Source: Pseudomonas sp. MWU13-2105
Lineage (GTDB): Bacteria; Pseudomonadota; Gammaproteobacteria; Pseudomonadales; Pseudomonadaceae
DNA length: 64,000 nt
Assembly: GCF_023242315.1 (NCBI RefSeq)
Contig: NZ_JALLIY010000008.1
Location: 124,001 to 188,000 of the forward strand
Direction: 5' to 3'
Shown: positions 1 through 8,741 of the stretch, piece after piece
Numbering within the stretch: the first letter of the stretch is position 1
Layout of the letters: the number at the start of each line of letters is the position of its first letter
Notes under the pieces: model-generated
Seen by the model: only the letters and a program-made list of their open reading frames with translations
What the model was told of the DNA's origin: nothing
The model's database searches: none
Program-made: the position numbers and the translations under genes

Positions 1-62
1 AGAGGTAGGGCGTGGAATCGGCATGCCTGTCTTGACGATGTAGACATTCAGTGGAGCCTCCC

Positions 63-992
63 GTGCGCCAGCGTTATTTAGCCTTGCTCAGTATGTTCGC
101 CGGCCTGCCCGCCATGGCCATGACTTTCCAGACCCGTCTGGAGAGCATCGAGTGGAAGGTGGAAGGGGACAAGTTCGAGTGCCGGCTGAGCCAGCCGATC
201 ACCGACTTCGGTGCCGGTGAGTTCGTGCGCCGGGCCGGCGAGCAGGTGACTTTTCGCCTGAAGGCCTACAACCATGTGCTCGGTGGCGGTTCGGCGACCC
301 TGCTCGCCGCCGCGGCGCCGTGGCAGCCGGGGCGTGGCGACATCAACCTGGGCTCGGTGCAGATCGGTAGTGGCGATGTGCTTTTCAACAGTTCCCAGGG
401 CCAGGCCGGACGGCTGGTCAGTGGTTTGCTGGAGGGTCGCAGCCCGCTGCTGCGTCACTATTCGCGCGACGGCGGCGTCTCGGAAGTCCGCCTGCTGCCG
501 GTGAAGTTCAGCAAGGCCTACAGTGACTATCAGGAATGCACCGCGAAACTGCTGCCGAAGAATTTCGAGCAAGTGAAACAGGCGCAGATCGGCTTTCCCG
601 GCACCGGTGTCGACCTCGATGCCCAGGCCAAGGCCGAGTTGCAGGTGATGCTCGACTTCATCAAGGCCGATCCGAGCGTCAACCATATCGAACTCGACGG
701 GCATTCCGACAATGCCGGCAATCGCCTGGCCAACCGTGACCTGTCGCGCCGCCGGGCGCTGGCGGTGATGGACTTTTTCAAGGCCAATGGCATCCCCGAA
801 TCGGAGATCGTCATGCGTTTCCACGGTGAACGTTATCCGCTGGTGCCGAACAACAGTGCGGCCAACCGGGCGAAGAATCGTCGGGTCAATATCCATCTGG
901 AGCGTGTCCCGGTCGCCGAGAAGTCCGCGCCCGCTGCTGTTCCCGCTCCCGCGCCCACGGCTGGCGCCGGGAGTGCCGCGAAGACCTCCTGA
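63..992 (+). CDS. motY: MotY-like OmpA-family flagellar motor protein
   Basis: Probable periplasmic T-ring protein that supports the flagellar stator. The GTG at 63 is preferred over the GTG at 51: a GTGGAG ribosome site at 51-56 sits at the right distance, and the protein then opens with a clean signal peptide (RYLALLSMFAGLPAMA). The first ~190 residues are the MotY-type beta domain. Residues ~195-285 are an OmpA-like peptidoglycan-binding domain with the ELDGHSDNAG and NRRV motifs. A Pro/Ala-rich tail ends the protein. The neighbour argG is the same as beside motY in P. aeruginosa as I recall it. A generic OmpA-family protein is the alternative. Confidence 0.85.
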   Translation: MRQRYLALLSMFAGLPAMAMTFQTRLESIEWKVEGDKFECRLSQPITDFGAGEFVRRAGEQVTFRLKAYNHVLGGGSATLLAAAAPWQPGRGDINLGSVQIGSGDVLFNSSQGQAGRLVSGLLEGRSPLLRHYSRDGGVSEVRLLPVKFSKAYSDYQECTAKLLPKNFEQVKQAQIGFPGTGVDLDAQAKAELQVMLDFIKADPSVNHIELDGHSDNAGNRLANRDLSRRRALAVMDFFKANGIPESEIVMRFHGERYPLVPNNSAANRAKNRRVNIHLERVPVAEKSAPAAVPAPAPTAGAGSAAKTS

Positions 993-1121
993 AGCGGCTG
1001 TTTTCGTCGCCGCGTCGACATTATCTGTCGCTTTGCCGTCCTAAGCTGTCGCGCCTCTGTAAATCCACCGGTTTGAGCGGTAGAATCGACGCCTTTCCGT
1101 ACAACCCCGTGGAGTGATGGC

Positions 1122-2339
1122 ATGGCCGACGTAAACAAGGTCGTTCTGGCGTATTCCGGCGGCCTGGACACTTCGGTGATCCTCAAGTGGCTGCAGGATA
1201 CTTATAACTGTGAAGTGGTGACCTTCACCGCTGACCTGGGTCAGGGCGAAGAGGTCGAACCTGCACGTGCCAAGGCGCAAGCCATGGGCGTGAAAGAGAT
1301 CTATATCGATGACCTGCGCGAAGAGTTCGTGCGCGATTTCGTGTTCCCGATGTTTCGTGCCAATACCGTCTACGAAGGCGAGTACCTGCTGGGTACCTCC
1401 ATCGCCCGTCCGCTGATCGCCAAGCGCCTGATCGAAATCGCCAACGAAACCGGTGCCGACGCGATTTCCCACGGCGCTACCGGCAAGGGTAACGACCAGG
1501 TGCGTTTCGAGCTGGGCGCCTATGCCCTCAAGCCTGGCGTGAAAGTGATCGCGCCGTGGCGTGAATGGGACCTGCTGTCCCGTGAAAAGCTGATGGATTA
1601 CGCTGAAAAGCACAACATCCCGATCGAGCGTCACGGCAAGAAAAAATCCCCGTACTCGATGGACGCCAACCTGCTGCACATCTCCTATGAAGGCGGCGTG
1701 CTGGAAGACACCTGGACCGAGCACGAAGAAGACATGTGGCGTTGGACCGTCTCCCCGGAGAACGCGCCTGACAAGCCGCAGTACCTGGAACTGACCTACC
1801 GCAACGGCGATATCGTCGCGCTGGACGGCGTCGAAATGACCCCGGCCACCGTGCTGGCGACCCTGAACCGCATCGGTGGCGAACACGGTATCGGTCGTCT
1901 GGATATCGTCGAGAACCGCTATGTGGGCATGAAGTCCCGCGGCTGCTACGAAACCCCGGGCGGCACCATCATGCTGCGCGCGCACCGGGCCATCGAGTCG
2001 ATCACCCTGGACCGCGAAGTCGCTCACCTGAAAGACGAGCTGATGCCCAAGTACGCCAGCCTGATCTACACCGGCTACTGGTGGAGCCCTGAGCGTCTGA
2101 TGCTGCAGCAAATGATCGATGCGTCCCAGGCCCACGTGAATGGTGTGGTTCGCCTGAAGCTGTACAAGGGCAACGTGATCGTCACCGGGCGCAAGTCCGA
2201 CGAGTCGCTGTTCGATGCCAATATCGCCACCTTCGAAGAAGATGGCGGTGCCTACAACCAGGCCGACGCGGCCGGCTTCATCAAGCTCAATGCGTTGCGC
2301 ATGCGCATTGCGGCGAACAAGGGTCGCAAGTTGTTCTGA
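1122..2339 (+). CDS. argG: argininosuccinate synthase
   Basis: Cytosolic enzyme of arginine biosynthesis that joins citrulline and aspartate using ATP. The 405-residue length is normal for the family. The N-terminal PP-loop reads [15 protein letters not shown] at residues ~10-24, and the [12 protein letters not shown] block at ~120 is the citrulline/aspartate-binding signature. A GTGGAGTG ribosome site lies just before the ATG. It follows motY after a ~130-bp gap, probably with its own promoter, and ends in a strong intrinsic terminator. Confidence 0.98.
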   Translation: MADVNKVVLAYSGGLDTSVILKWLQDTYNCEVVTFTADLGQGEEVEPARAKAQAMGVKEIYIDDLREEFVRDFVFPMFRANTVYEGEYLLGTSIARPLIAKRLIEIANETGADAISHGATGKGNDQVRFELGAYALKPGVKVIAPWREWDLLSREKLMDYAEKHNIPIERHGKKKSPYSMDANLLHISYEGGVLEDTWTEHEEDMWRWTVSPENAPDKPQYLELTYRNGDIVALDGVEMTPATVLATLNRIGGEHGIGRLDIVENRYVGMKSRGCYETPGGTIMLRAHRAIESITLDREVAHLKDELMPKYASLIYTGYWWSPERLMLQQMIDASQAHVNGVVRLKLYKGNVIVTGRKSDESLFDANIATFEEDGGAYNQADAAGFIKLNALRMRIAANKGRKLF

Positions 2340-2354
2340 TCGGTTGTTGCCCTG

Positions 2355-2388
2355 AAAAGCCCCGGCCGCTTGGCCGGGGCTTTTTTTT
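2355..2388 (+). terminator. intrinsic terminator of argG
   Basis: Arms GCCCCGGCC and GGCCGGGGC flank a four-base loop and are followed by eight T, 16 bases after the argG stop. A-rich flanks on the left mean it could also serve the convergent gene that ends at 2404. Confidence 0.93.
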
Positions 2389-2403
2389 ACCGTCGGGATG
2401 ACA

Positions 2404-2946
2404 TTATTCATCCCGATGGTCGGTACGGTGGTTGAGTTCGAAGCGGTAGTTTTTCCCCAGCTCGCAGACCTGACGCACGGTCAGGTCGAGTTTTTGCGCA
2501 ATCTCGATGGCGGTGTAGCCGAGCGCGCAATAGTGCATGGCATGTCCGGCAATGGCATCTTGGGCGAACTCCGCACTGGCCGAGTGCGCCGCCCGGTATT
2601 TTCGAGTGAGGTGCAGCGAGCGGCTTTGGCTGATCTTCAGGCCGTTTTCCCGCGCCATGCGTTTTATCTCGTTCTTGTTCATCTTGAGCGAGTACTGCAG
2701 CGCCGAGATCCCCGCGCCCTTGGTAATCAACTCGCGCAGCAGTTCGGTTTTGCGTGTTCTTTCCTGCTCCTCGTCTTCCACCGCGATGGCTGGCTCGCCG
2801 GTTTCCGGCGGGGCCTGGTTGCTGGCGCTGGCTTGCACGCGAGCAATGGTGCCACCGCGTTTGAGGAAGTCATCAATGGCCAGATCGAGATCAAGATCCA
2901 GGGTTTTGTGCGCAGTGGAATGCTTTTTGAAAGTGTGGTCGTTCAT
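2404..2946 (-). CDS. conserved hypothetical protein with helix-turn-helix-like segments
   Basis: I do not recognise a named gene. The ATG at 2946 (MNDHTFKKHS) is preferred over an ATG 51 bases upstream, because the extra residues look non-coding. The 180-residue product is soluble. It has an acidic stretch (LDLDLDLAIDDFLKRGG, residues ~15-32), a low-complexity linker, and two helical segments that resemble helix-turn-helix units: ISALQYSLKMNKNEIKRMA at ~85-105 and TAIEIAQKLDLTVRQVCEL near the C terminus. A DNA- or RNA-binding regulator is plausible but unproven. It is convergent with argG and shares its terminator region. Confidence 0.7.
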   Translation of the reverse strand: MNDHTFKKHSTAHKTLDLDLDLAIDDFLKRGGTIARVQASASNQAPPETGEPAIAVEDEEQERTRKTELLRELITKGAGISALQYSLKMNKNEIKRMARENGLKISQSRSLHLTRKYRAAHSASAEFAQDAIAGHAMHYCALGYTAIEIAQKLDLTVRQVCELGKNYRFELNHRTDHRDE

Positions 2947-3861
2947 TATATATGGCCTGCTCGTCCGAGTCGTAGGATAGACCTTTGCTAATGTCATTCG
3001 GTGTTGAGAGTTGAATAAACGATTGGTGGTGCTCGAAGGTCTTGAAGTGAGTCAGCAAGTATCGAGTTTGCAGCCTGGAAAGAAAGGATCAAGTCAGAGG
3101 GTTTAACTTTCGCGCTGTGATTGTAGAATTGAAGGTAAGCGTTCTTGGCGGGGCGTAGTCCGTTTCCTGTTCTTTTTATCGGTGCTGGATTGGCATTTTC
3201 AAAGTGTGTCGGGCTGCGCCTGATAATATTGACGTTCAGGGTTTGTTGATATGCCTCGCCCCAGCGCAGTCCGTGTATTCACGAGCGGAGGCTGGGTACA
3301 AGTTGTCAAACGTTTCCGCTGGCCCGGCATTAGAGTAAACGGCTTTTTCATAATGCCGTCCTTACTTATGTGTATGCCGGCGGTTCATGGAAAATTTCTC
3401 CTGGGTTTTGCGTGGCGGCCAGTGGGCACTTGTGGCGCTTTTCCGCGACGTGGTCACGCCCTGCGTCACGGCGTTTGCGCGCAGGTACTGCCCGGGCGGG
3501 TTTTCGGGGGCGGCGGGGCCATTATTTCTTGTTGCAGAAATCCATTAGACAGGCCATTACCTGGCGTTCTAATGTTTGAATCTGGCAACGCGCGGCAAGG
3601 TGATGTCGTTCTGCTGGACGCCAGGATGAAATACCACTGGAAGTGGGATGTTTATCATGGACAGTGTGGCTCCCGGGCGGCTGCTGATCCTCCAGGGAGT
3701 TGTACTTTTTATGATGGTGCTTTTTTTGTAGGGCAAATCTCTGTTGTTTGTAGGGAATGTCTTTGGCTGGTACTGCCCGGTGGAGGCGCTATGCCCAGGA
3801 GGGTATGACTAGGCTATTGTGCTGACTCTGAAAATTCGAACAGCGAAAATTGGACTTGCCC
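2947..3861. other. long gene-free stretch upstream of the BvgA-like regulator
   Basis: About 900 bases without a convincing gene, and visibly less GC-rich than the surroundings. It must hold the promoters of the divergent genes at 2946 and 3862. A 185-codon open frame at 3251-3808 has no good ribosome site, and its composition is unlike its neighbours (clustered Cys, Trp and Gly runs), so I do not call it. An undescribed small RNA cannot be excluded. Confidence 0.5.
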
Positions 3862-4488
3862 ATGAATAAAGTGCTGATCGTGGATGATCATCCCGTCATT
3901 CGTCTTGCTGTACGTATGCTGATGGAACGTCATGGCTACGAAGTCATTGCGGAGACGGATAACGGTGTAGATGCTTTACAGTTGGCGCGGGAACATGCGC
4001 CGGACATTGTTATACTCGATATCGGGATTCCCAAGCTGGACGGGCTGGAAGTCATTGCCCGTTTAACGTCTATGGGGCTTTCTTTCAAAGTTCTGGTGCT
4101 GACCTCGCAGGCCCCCGGGCATTTTTCCATGCGTTGCATGCAGGCCGGCGCCGCCGGTTACGTGTGCAAGCAGCAGGACCTGACTGAAATGCTCAGTGCC
4201 ATCAAGGCGGTGCTGTCCGGCTATAGCTATTTCCCCAACCAGGCGCTGCACACGGTGCGCTCCAGCCTGGGGAATGCCAGCGAGGCGGACATGGTCAATC
4301 GGCTCTCGGGCCGTGAAATGATGGTGTTGCAGCAATTGGCGAGAGGCAAGAGCAACAAGGAAATTGCCGATGGCATGTTCTTGAGCAACAAGACCGTCAG
4401 TACCTACAAGACGCGTTTATTACTCAAGCTCAATGCCCGCTCGCTGGTTGACCTGATCGAGTTGGCGCAGCGCAACGGCCTGGTCTGA
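3862..4488 (+). CDS. BvgA/EvgA/RocA1-type LuxR-family response regulator, orphan
   Basis: Cytosolic two-component response regulator of 208 residues. The receiver domain (1-120) has the acidic pocket D8/D9, the phosphoacceptor D53 in ILDIGIPKLDG, and a K in GYVCKQ. A LuxR-type helix-turn-helix follows (~145-205, with LSGREMMVLQQLARGKSNKEIA and LSNKTVSTYKTRLL). The sequence closely follows Bordetella BvgA throughout, including ETDNGVDALQLARE. The ATG at 3862 is chosen because it matches the family start; an upstream TTG would add four residues. No sensor kinase gene is adjacent, so its partner must be elsewhere. It could affect fimbriae, virulence-like or motility genes, but no target is visible here. 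Confidence 0.88.
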   Translation: MNKVLIVDDHPVIRLAVRMLMERHGYEVIAETDNGVDALQLAREHAPDIVILDIGIPKLDGLEVIARLTSMGLSFKVLVLTSQAPGHFSMRCMQAGAAGYVCKQQDLTEMLSAIKAVLSGYSYFPNQALHTVRSSLGNASEADMVNRLSGREMMVLQQLARGKSNKEIADGMFLSNKTVSTYKTRLLLKLNARSLVDLIELAQRNGLV

Positions 4489-4637
4489 TCAGCGCCTTTG
4501 GCGACAGGCATCTGGCAACGGACGAAAGGGGGAAGGCAGCAGGGACGACGAGAAACCCCTGGTATTCAGCCGGCAGGAGAGGGCCTGCGGCGTGGCATCG
4601 ATGATGCTTTGTGTAACAACCACACCTCTACAAACCG

Positions 4638-4662
4638 AAAAGCCTCCGCAAAGGAGGCTTTT
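4638..4662. terminator. bidirectional intrinsic terminator
   Basis: Arms AAAAGCCTCC and GGAGGCTTTT around a short loop, between the response regulator and the convergent small gene at 4680. The A and T flanks allow it to work in both directions. Confidence 0.85.
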
Positions 4663-4679
4663 GAGTGGGCGCGTGTTAA

Positions 4680-4859
4680 TTACAAATCAAAATCATAGTC
4701 CGCCAATTGCTTTTGCAGGCGACGCTCTTCCAGCAGGTTATCAATGGTGCGGCGCTTGCTGAGGTTGGTTTTTGCGACTTCCACCACGGGCTCGCTGTCC
4801 TCTGTTTCGGCAGCGATGAAGTCGTCCTCTACGTCCAATTGCTCTTTGTCGGTGCTCAT
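4680..4859 (-). CDS. small acidic conserved protein (PA3496 family)
   Basis: A 59-residue acidic protein, MSTDKEQLDVEDD... ending DYDFDL, with a basic middle (SKRRTIDNLLEERRLQKQL). The ATG at 4859 is chosen over the one at 4865 because the GGAG lies eight bases upstream of it but only two from the other. I recognise it as the small protein encoded beside nth in pseudomonads, named in databases as a putative regulatory or envelope-integrity protein. Its function is not established. It lies ~100 bases downstream of nth on the same strand. Confidence 0.8.
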   Translation of the reverse strand: MSTDKEQLDVEDDFIAAETEDSEPVVEVAKTNLSKRRTIDNLLEERRLQKQLADYDFDL

Positions 4860-4966
4860 AAACATAACTCCGGGCTAAGACTGCCGTTGGCGCCCCTTAT
4901 ATCGATAATTTCCGGCCCGGTAAAAAAGATTTTTTCAATCGCCTGATCGATAAAACCAATAGCGGC

Positions 4967-5605
4967 TCAATCGTCCGAGGTCTTGTCCTTGTAATCGCAC
5001 AGGTCTTCGATCCGGCAACTGCCACAACGTGGTTTGCGCGCCTGGCAGACGTAACGCCCGTGCAGGATCAACCAATGGTGGGCATCGAGTAGATAGGGCT
5101 TGGGCACGAACTTCATCAACTGCTTCTCGACTGCGACCACGTCCTTGCCCGGCGCCAGGCCGGTGCGGTTGCTGACGCGGAAAATATGCGTGTCGACGGC
5201 CATGGCCAGTTGTCGGAATGCGGTGTTGAGCACGACGTTGGCGGTCTTGCGGCCGACGCCGGGCAGGGCTTCCAGGGCTTCGCGGGTTTGCGGTACCTCG
5301 CCGCCGTGGTTTTCCAGCAGCAAGCGACAGGTCTCGATCACGTTCTTGGCCTTGCTGTTGAACAAGCCAATGGTCTTGATATAGGCCGATAGTCCTTCGA
5401 CCCCGAGGGCGTGGATGGCTTGCGGGGTATTGGCCACGGCATAGAGCTTGGCCGTCGCCTTGTTCACGCTGACGTCGGTGGCCTGGGCGGAAAGAATCAC
5501 CGCGATCAACAGTTCGAAGGGCGTCGAGTAGGCCAGTTCGGTCTTGGGGTCTGGATTGTCTTCGTGGAATTTGCGGAAGATCTCCAGGCGTTTGGCGGCA
5601 TTCAT
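4967..5605 (-). CDS. nth: endonuclease III
   Basis: DNA base-excision repair glycosylase/AP lyase for oxidised pyrimidines. The 212-residue protein starts at the ATG at 5605 (MNAAKRLEIF). It has the helix-hairpin-helix LPGVGRKTANVV with the catalytic Lys, the catalytic Asp in AVDTHIFRVSNR, and the C-terminal [4Fe-4S] loop with spacing C-x6-C-x2-C-x5-C. It is downstream of the rsx genes on the same strand, an arrangement conserved in gamma-proteobacteria, but here a REP element separates it from rsxE. Confidence 0.97.
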   Translation of the reverse strand: MNAAKRLEIFRKFHEDNPDPKTELAYSTPFELLIAVILSAQATDVSVNKATAKLYAVANTPQAIHALGVEGLSAYIKTIGLFNSKAKNVIETCRLLLENHGGEVPQTREALEALPGVGRKTANVVLNTAFRQLAMAVDTHIFRVSNRTGLAPGKDVVAVEKQLMKFVPKPYLLDAHHWLILHGRYVCQARKPRCGSCRIEDLCDYKDKTSDD

Positions 5606-5640
5606 GGGGCGGTGGAGTCCTTTAAGGTTGTACACAGCAC

Positions 5641-5732
5641 CTGTAGGGGCATGGCCTGTCGGGGCGCCGCATTGTCGCGAAGGGGGCCTCAAGAGCGCCA
5701 AAAGCTTCGCTGGCAAGCCATGCTGCTACAGG
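5641..5732. repeat. REP-type inverted pair
   Basis: CTGTAGGGGCATGGC... and ...AAGCCATGCTGCTACAG form an imperfect inverted pair around GCTTCGCTGGC. The same family recurs at 14632-14705. It lies between nth and rsxE and slightly overlaps the rsxE 3' end. Confidence 0.75.
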
Positions 5733-6343
5733 TCCCTTTGTGTGCTCAAGAGTGAATTCGGTTTGCTCGATCGGTGTTGCTTCCAGGCCTGCCTGGCGGC
5801 CAGCAGCAGGCCCAGGAGGATAAAGGCTCCTGGCGTCAGGCTGGCCAGGTGCAGTCCGCCCTGGGCGGCCCACAGGCGCGGCAGTTCGTTGGCGGTCGGT
5901 ACCAGCCAGCGCAGATGATCCAGCAATGTGCCGTTACCCAGCAGTTCTCGCAATGCCCCCATGAGCAGCAGTCCACCCACGAGGCCGGCGAGCAGGGCGG
6001 TAGTGGCTCCCAGGTGGCTGCGCTCGAATGCCCCAAGGCGTTCCAATAGCAGGCATTGCAGGCCGATCAGGGCCGGGTAGATGCCCAGGGCCTGGTGCAG
6101 CTCCCAGGCCCAGGCCTGGACACCAAGCGAAAGGCAGCTGACCAGGCTGGCGGCCAGCAGGATGCTGCTCAGCCCGGCCAGTCGCGGATGAATCCGGAGC
6201 TTGAGGAGCCGACTCAGCAGGCCATGGGCGCTGATCGCGATCAGGCTCAGTAGTCCTATCGAGAATGCCTTGAGCAGCGAGTCGCTGGCACCGAGCAGCG
6301 GTGTCAGTACCAGCGTTCCCTGGAGTAGCGCGGGTCTATTCAT
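5726..6343 (-). CDS. rsxE: Rnf/Rsx complex membrane subunit E
   Basis: Inner-membrane subunit of the Rnf/Rsx electron transport complex. The 205-residue protein is strongly hydrophobic with about six membrane segments. It contains the family core L-x-PLLGASDSLLKA near the N terminus, which resembles the usual N-x-LGLCP region only loosely, so the protein is diverged. The start at ATG 6343 (MNRPALLQG) overlaps the rsxG stop by 8 bases, showing translational coupling. It is the last gene of the rsxABDGE operon. Confidence 0.85.
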   Translation of the reverse strand: MNRPALLQGTLVLTPLLGASDSLLKAFSIGLLSLIAISAHGLLSRLLKLRIHPRLAGLSSILLAASLVSCLSLGVQAWAWELHQALGIYPALIGLQCLLLERLGAFERSHLGATTALLAGLVGGLLLMGALRELLGNGTLLDHLRWLVPTANELPRLWAAQGGLHLASLTPGAFILLGLLLAARQAWKQHRSSKPNSLLSTQRDL

Positions 6344-6935
6344 GCGCGGCGTTCCCCATGAGTTGTGCCTGGTGTTCATCGAAATAACGCAGGGCATCAT
6401 GAATGGCGTTGACGGCGGCGCGGGAAGTGATCGTCGCGCCGGCTATCTGGTCGAATTGGCCACCATCCTGTTTCAGGCTCCAGTCGCTATCGGGGGTGTC
6501 CGCGCGGGACTTGCCCAGCCAGTGTTGCAGCCAGCGATTACCCTGGTCGGCGATTTTTCCACCGAGTCCGGGGGTTTCCGCGTGCGACAGGGTCTTGACT
6601 CCGAGCAGTCGGCCATTCGCGCCAATTCCGATCATCAGCTCCAGCGGGCCGCCGTAGCCCTGGGTCCGACTTTGCAGGACCACTGCCGTCGGTTGTCCGT
6701 CCTTGAGCATCAAGGTGCCGCTGAGCAGCAGGCTATGAGCTTGCTGCGCCGCCTCCAGTCGTAGCGGGCGGCTCTGGTATTGCCCCGGCGGCAGGACATC
6801 GAGCAGCTTGCGGTTCTCGATCGCCTCGCGTTGCTCCTGGATCAGCGGCCGCGCCTGTTGCTGCGCCAGCCAGGTCAGGCCGATCCCCAGTCCGGCCAGG
6901 GTCAGCAGGATAAGTGCCGAGGCGGTTCTGTTCAT
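6336..6935 (-). CDS. rsxG: Rnf/Rsx complex FMN-bearing subunit G
   Basis: Periplasmic-facing subunit with one N-terminal membrane anchor (ALILLTLAGLGIGLTWLA). It carries a covalently bound FMN on the Thr of the AGATITS motif near residue 175; the family consensus is S/T-GAT-x-T. The length of 199 residues is typical. The ATG at 6935 overlaps the rsxD stop in ATGA and its own stop overlaps rsxE. The same open frame continues far upstream, but that part lies inside rsxD and is not this gene. Confidence 0.9.
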   Translation of the reverse strand: MNRTASALILLTLAGLGIGLTWLAQQQARPLIQEQREAIENRKLLDVLPPGQYQSRPLRLEAAQQAHSLLLSGTLMLKDGQPTAVVLQSRTQGYGGPLELMIGIGANGRLLGVKTLSHAETPGLGGKIADQGNRWLQHWLGKSRADTPDSDWSLKQDGGQFDQIAGATITSRAAVNAIHDALRYFDEHQAQLMGNAAHE

Positions 6936-7924
6936 ACTGGCGGTTCCTCCTGCGTGGCGGCGACCAGGCGTTCCAGCGAGGGTACCGCCAGGTTCATCAG
7001 CAGTACGGCAAAGGCCAGGCCATCGGGGTAGCTGCCCCAGGTGCGGATCACATAGGTCAGCGCACCGACACCGATGCCGAACAGCAGGCGCGCCCTGGGG
7101 CTCCTGGCGCCGGAAACCGGCTCGGTGACGATGAAAAAAGCACCGAGCATTGTCGCGCCAGTCAGCAAGTGAAACAGCGGCGAGCCGTGGGAGTCCGAAC
7201 CGGAGCCATTCCAGAACAACAGGCTGAGGATAAACAGGCTGCCGAGCATGCCCGCCGGCGCGTGCCAACTGAAGACTTTTTGCCGGAGCAGAAAGGCGCC
7301 GCCGGCGAGAAAGGCCAGATTGATCCATTCGCTGCCCTTGCCGCCGAAATGGCCGAATGCGGGGTTGCCGGCGAAGAGCTCGTCGATGGTCAGGCTTTTG
7401 TTGACGCGCAGGGTGTCCAGCGCGGTGGCCTGGACCCAGGCGTCCGGTTGCCCGTCGAGGTGCAGGCCGAACACGGCTTGCAGCGCACCGGGCAGGTCCA
7501 GGCCATGGTTGACCGACCAATGGGTCATGGCGCCGGGGAAGCTGACCAGGACCAGGGCATAACCGAGCATCGCCGGATTGAACGGGTTCTTGCCCAGGCC
7601 GCCGTACAGGTGCTTGCCCAGCAGCAAGGCGCTGGCCGCGGCACCGACGGTCAGCCACCAGGGGCAATAGGGCGGCAGGGCGATGGCCAGCAGGGTGGCG
7701 CTGACCAGGGCGCTGCCATCCAGCAACGCGGGGCCCGGGGGACGGCGGCGCAAACCGAGGGCCAGCGCTTCGGCCGCGACTGCGCTAGCGCCGGCCAGCA
7801 GCAGATTGATCAGGATGGCCCAGCCATTGAGCCAGAGCAGTACCGCGATCCCCGGCAGCGTGGCGAGCAACACCCATTGCATCGCCTGGCGGGTGCGCTG
7901 TTCCGGCGTTTCAAGGGGCCGCAT
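6932..7924 (-). CDS. rsxD: Rnf/Rsx complex membrane subunit D
   Basis: Integral membrane subunit of 330 residues, homologous to NqrB, with about eight to ten hydrophobic segments. The [14 protein letters not shown] FMN site appears as [13 protein letters not shown] near residue 175, and conserved loops include [11 protein letters not shown] and [18 protein letters not shown]. It overlaps the rsxB 3' end by 14 bases and rsxG by 4. In complete operons rnfC lies between B and D; here nothing lies between them. Confidence 0.93.
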   Translation of the reverse strand: MRPLETPEQRTRQAMQWVLLATLPGIAVLLWLNGWAILINLLLAGASAVAAEALALGLRRRPPGPALLDGSALVSATLLAIALPPYCPWWLTVGAAASALLLGKHLYGGLGKNPFNPAMLGYALVLVSFPGAMTHWSVNHGLDLPGALQAVFGLHLDGQPDAWVQATALDTLRVNKSLTIDELFAGNPAFGHFGGKGSEWINLAFLAGGAFLLRQKVFSWHAPAGMLGSLFILSLLFWNGSGSDSHGSPLFHLLTGATMLGAFFIVTEPVSGARSPRARLLFGIGVGALTYVIRTWGSYPDGLAFAVLLMNLAVPSLERLVAATQEEPPV

Positions 7925-8741
7925 GGGCTGCCTCGGCGTGGCGCAGGGCCTGTTCCGCCGCCTCGAACTGTTGTTGCAGCAGCACCAGTTGCGCGGCCTG
8001 TTCGGCGATTGGCGGGTGGCCGAAGGCTTTCAGCGATTTGTTCAGTTGCGCGCGGCTCATGGCCAGATCGATCTTGGCTTTTTTCAGCGTGGCGTCGGCG
8101 GCCGCGGCTTTCTGCGCCTTGACCCGTGCAATGGCGTCTTGCAGCGGGTTGCTGGCGACTGGCTCGGGTTGCCCGGCGCGTTGCGTACGGGCCAGGCGTT
8201 CCGCCTGCTTGCGCTGTTCTTCGGCGCGCAGCCGGGCGTTACGGCTTTCGAAGCGGCGCCGGGCCCGGTTGCGTTTTTCCGTACGGGCCCTGAGTTCTTC
8301 GGCGCTATGGGCCAGGCCGCCGACCACCGCCACGACCTGGGCGCGGGGCAGCGGATGCATCTCGATGCAATCCACCGGGCAGGGCGCGACGCACAGGTCG
8401 CAGCCGGTGCACTCGTCGACGATCACCGTGTGCATCCATTTGGCGGCACCGACGATGGCATCCACCGGGCAGGCCTGGATGCACTTGGTGCAGCCGATGC
8501 ACTCGGCCTCGCGGATAAAGGCGACCTGGGCCGGGGCGCTGCCGCGTTCCGGGTCCAGCGGCAGGACCGGCACCCGCAGCAGTTCGGCCAGGGCGGCAAT
8601 GGTTTCGCCACCGCCTGGCGGGCACTTGTTGATCGCTTCGCCCTGGGCGATGCCTTCGGCGTAGGGCTTGCAACCCGGGTGCCCGCATTTGCCGCATTGG
8701 GTCTGCGGCAGCAGGGCATCGATACGTTGAATCAGGCTCAT
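7911..8741 (-). CDS. rsxB: Rnf/Rsx iron-sulfur subunit B, no membrane anchor, long C-terminal tail
   Basis: Iron-sulfur electron carrier of the Rnf complex, 276 residues. Cysteines at 16, 19, 24 and 40 form the first cluster site. Two ferredoxin-type [4Fe-4S] motifs follow at 81-91 ([11 protein letters not shown]) and 111-121 ([11 protein letters not shown]). Two things are odd. The usual N-terminal membrane helix is absent: the protein starts directly at [15 protein letters not shown]. Residues ~140-276 form a charged, Ala-rich helical tail with an [12 protein letters not shown] unit, the kind of tail normally found at the end of RnfC. The ATG at 8741 overlaps the rsxA stop in ATGA. Confidence 0.92.
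   Translation of the reverse strand: MSLIQRIDALLPQTQCGKCGHPGCKPYAEGIAQGEAINKCPPGGGETIAALAELLRVPVLPLDPERGSAPAQVAFIREAECIGCTKCIQACPVDAIVGAAKWMHTVIVDECTGCDLCVAPCPVDCIEMHPLPRAQVVAVVGGLAHSAEELRARTEKRNRARRRFESRNARLRAEEQRKQAERLARTQRAGQPEPVASNPLQDAIARVKAQKAAAADATLKKAKIDLAMSRAQLNKSLKAFGHPPIAEQAAQLVLLQQQFEAAEQALRHAEAAHAAP

Noticed and set aside
3251..3808. 185-codon open frame in the gap before the BvgA-like regulator
   Set aside because: No convincing ribosome site, odd residue composition and no recognisable domain; treated as chance.
4498..4698. 66-codon frame after the response regulator
   Set aside because: It runs through the terminator hairpin and lacks a ribosome site.
6936..7667. Upstream extension of the rsxG frame
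   Set aside because: The Pro/Arg/Gly-rich extension lies inside rsxD in another frame; the true start is the ATG at 6935 coupled to the rsxD stop.
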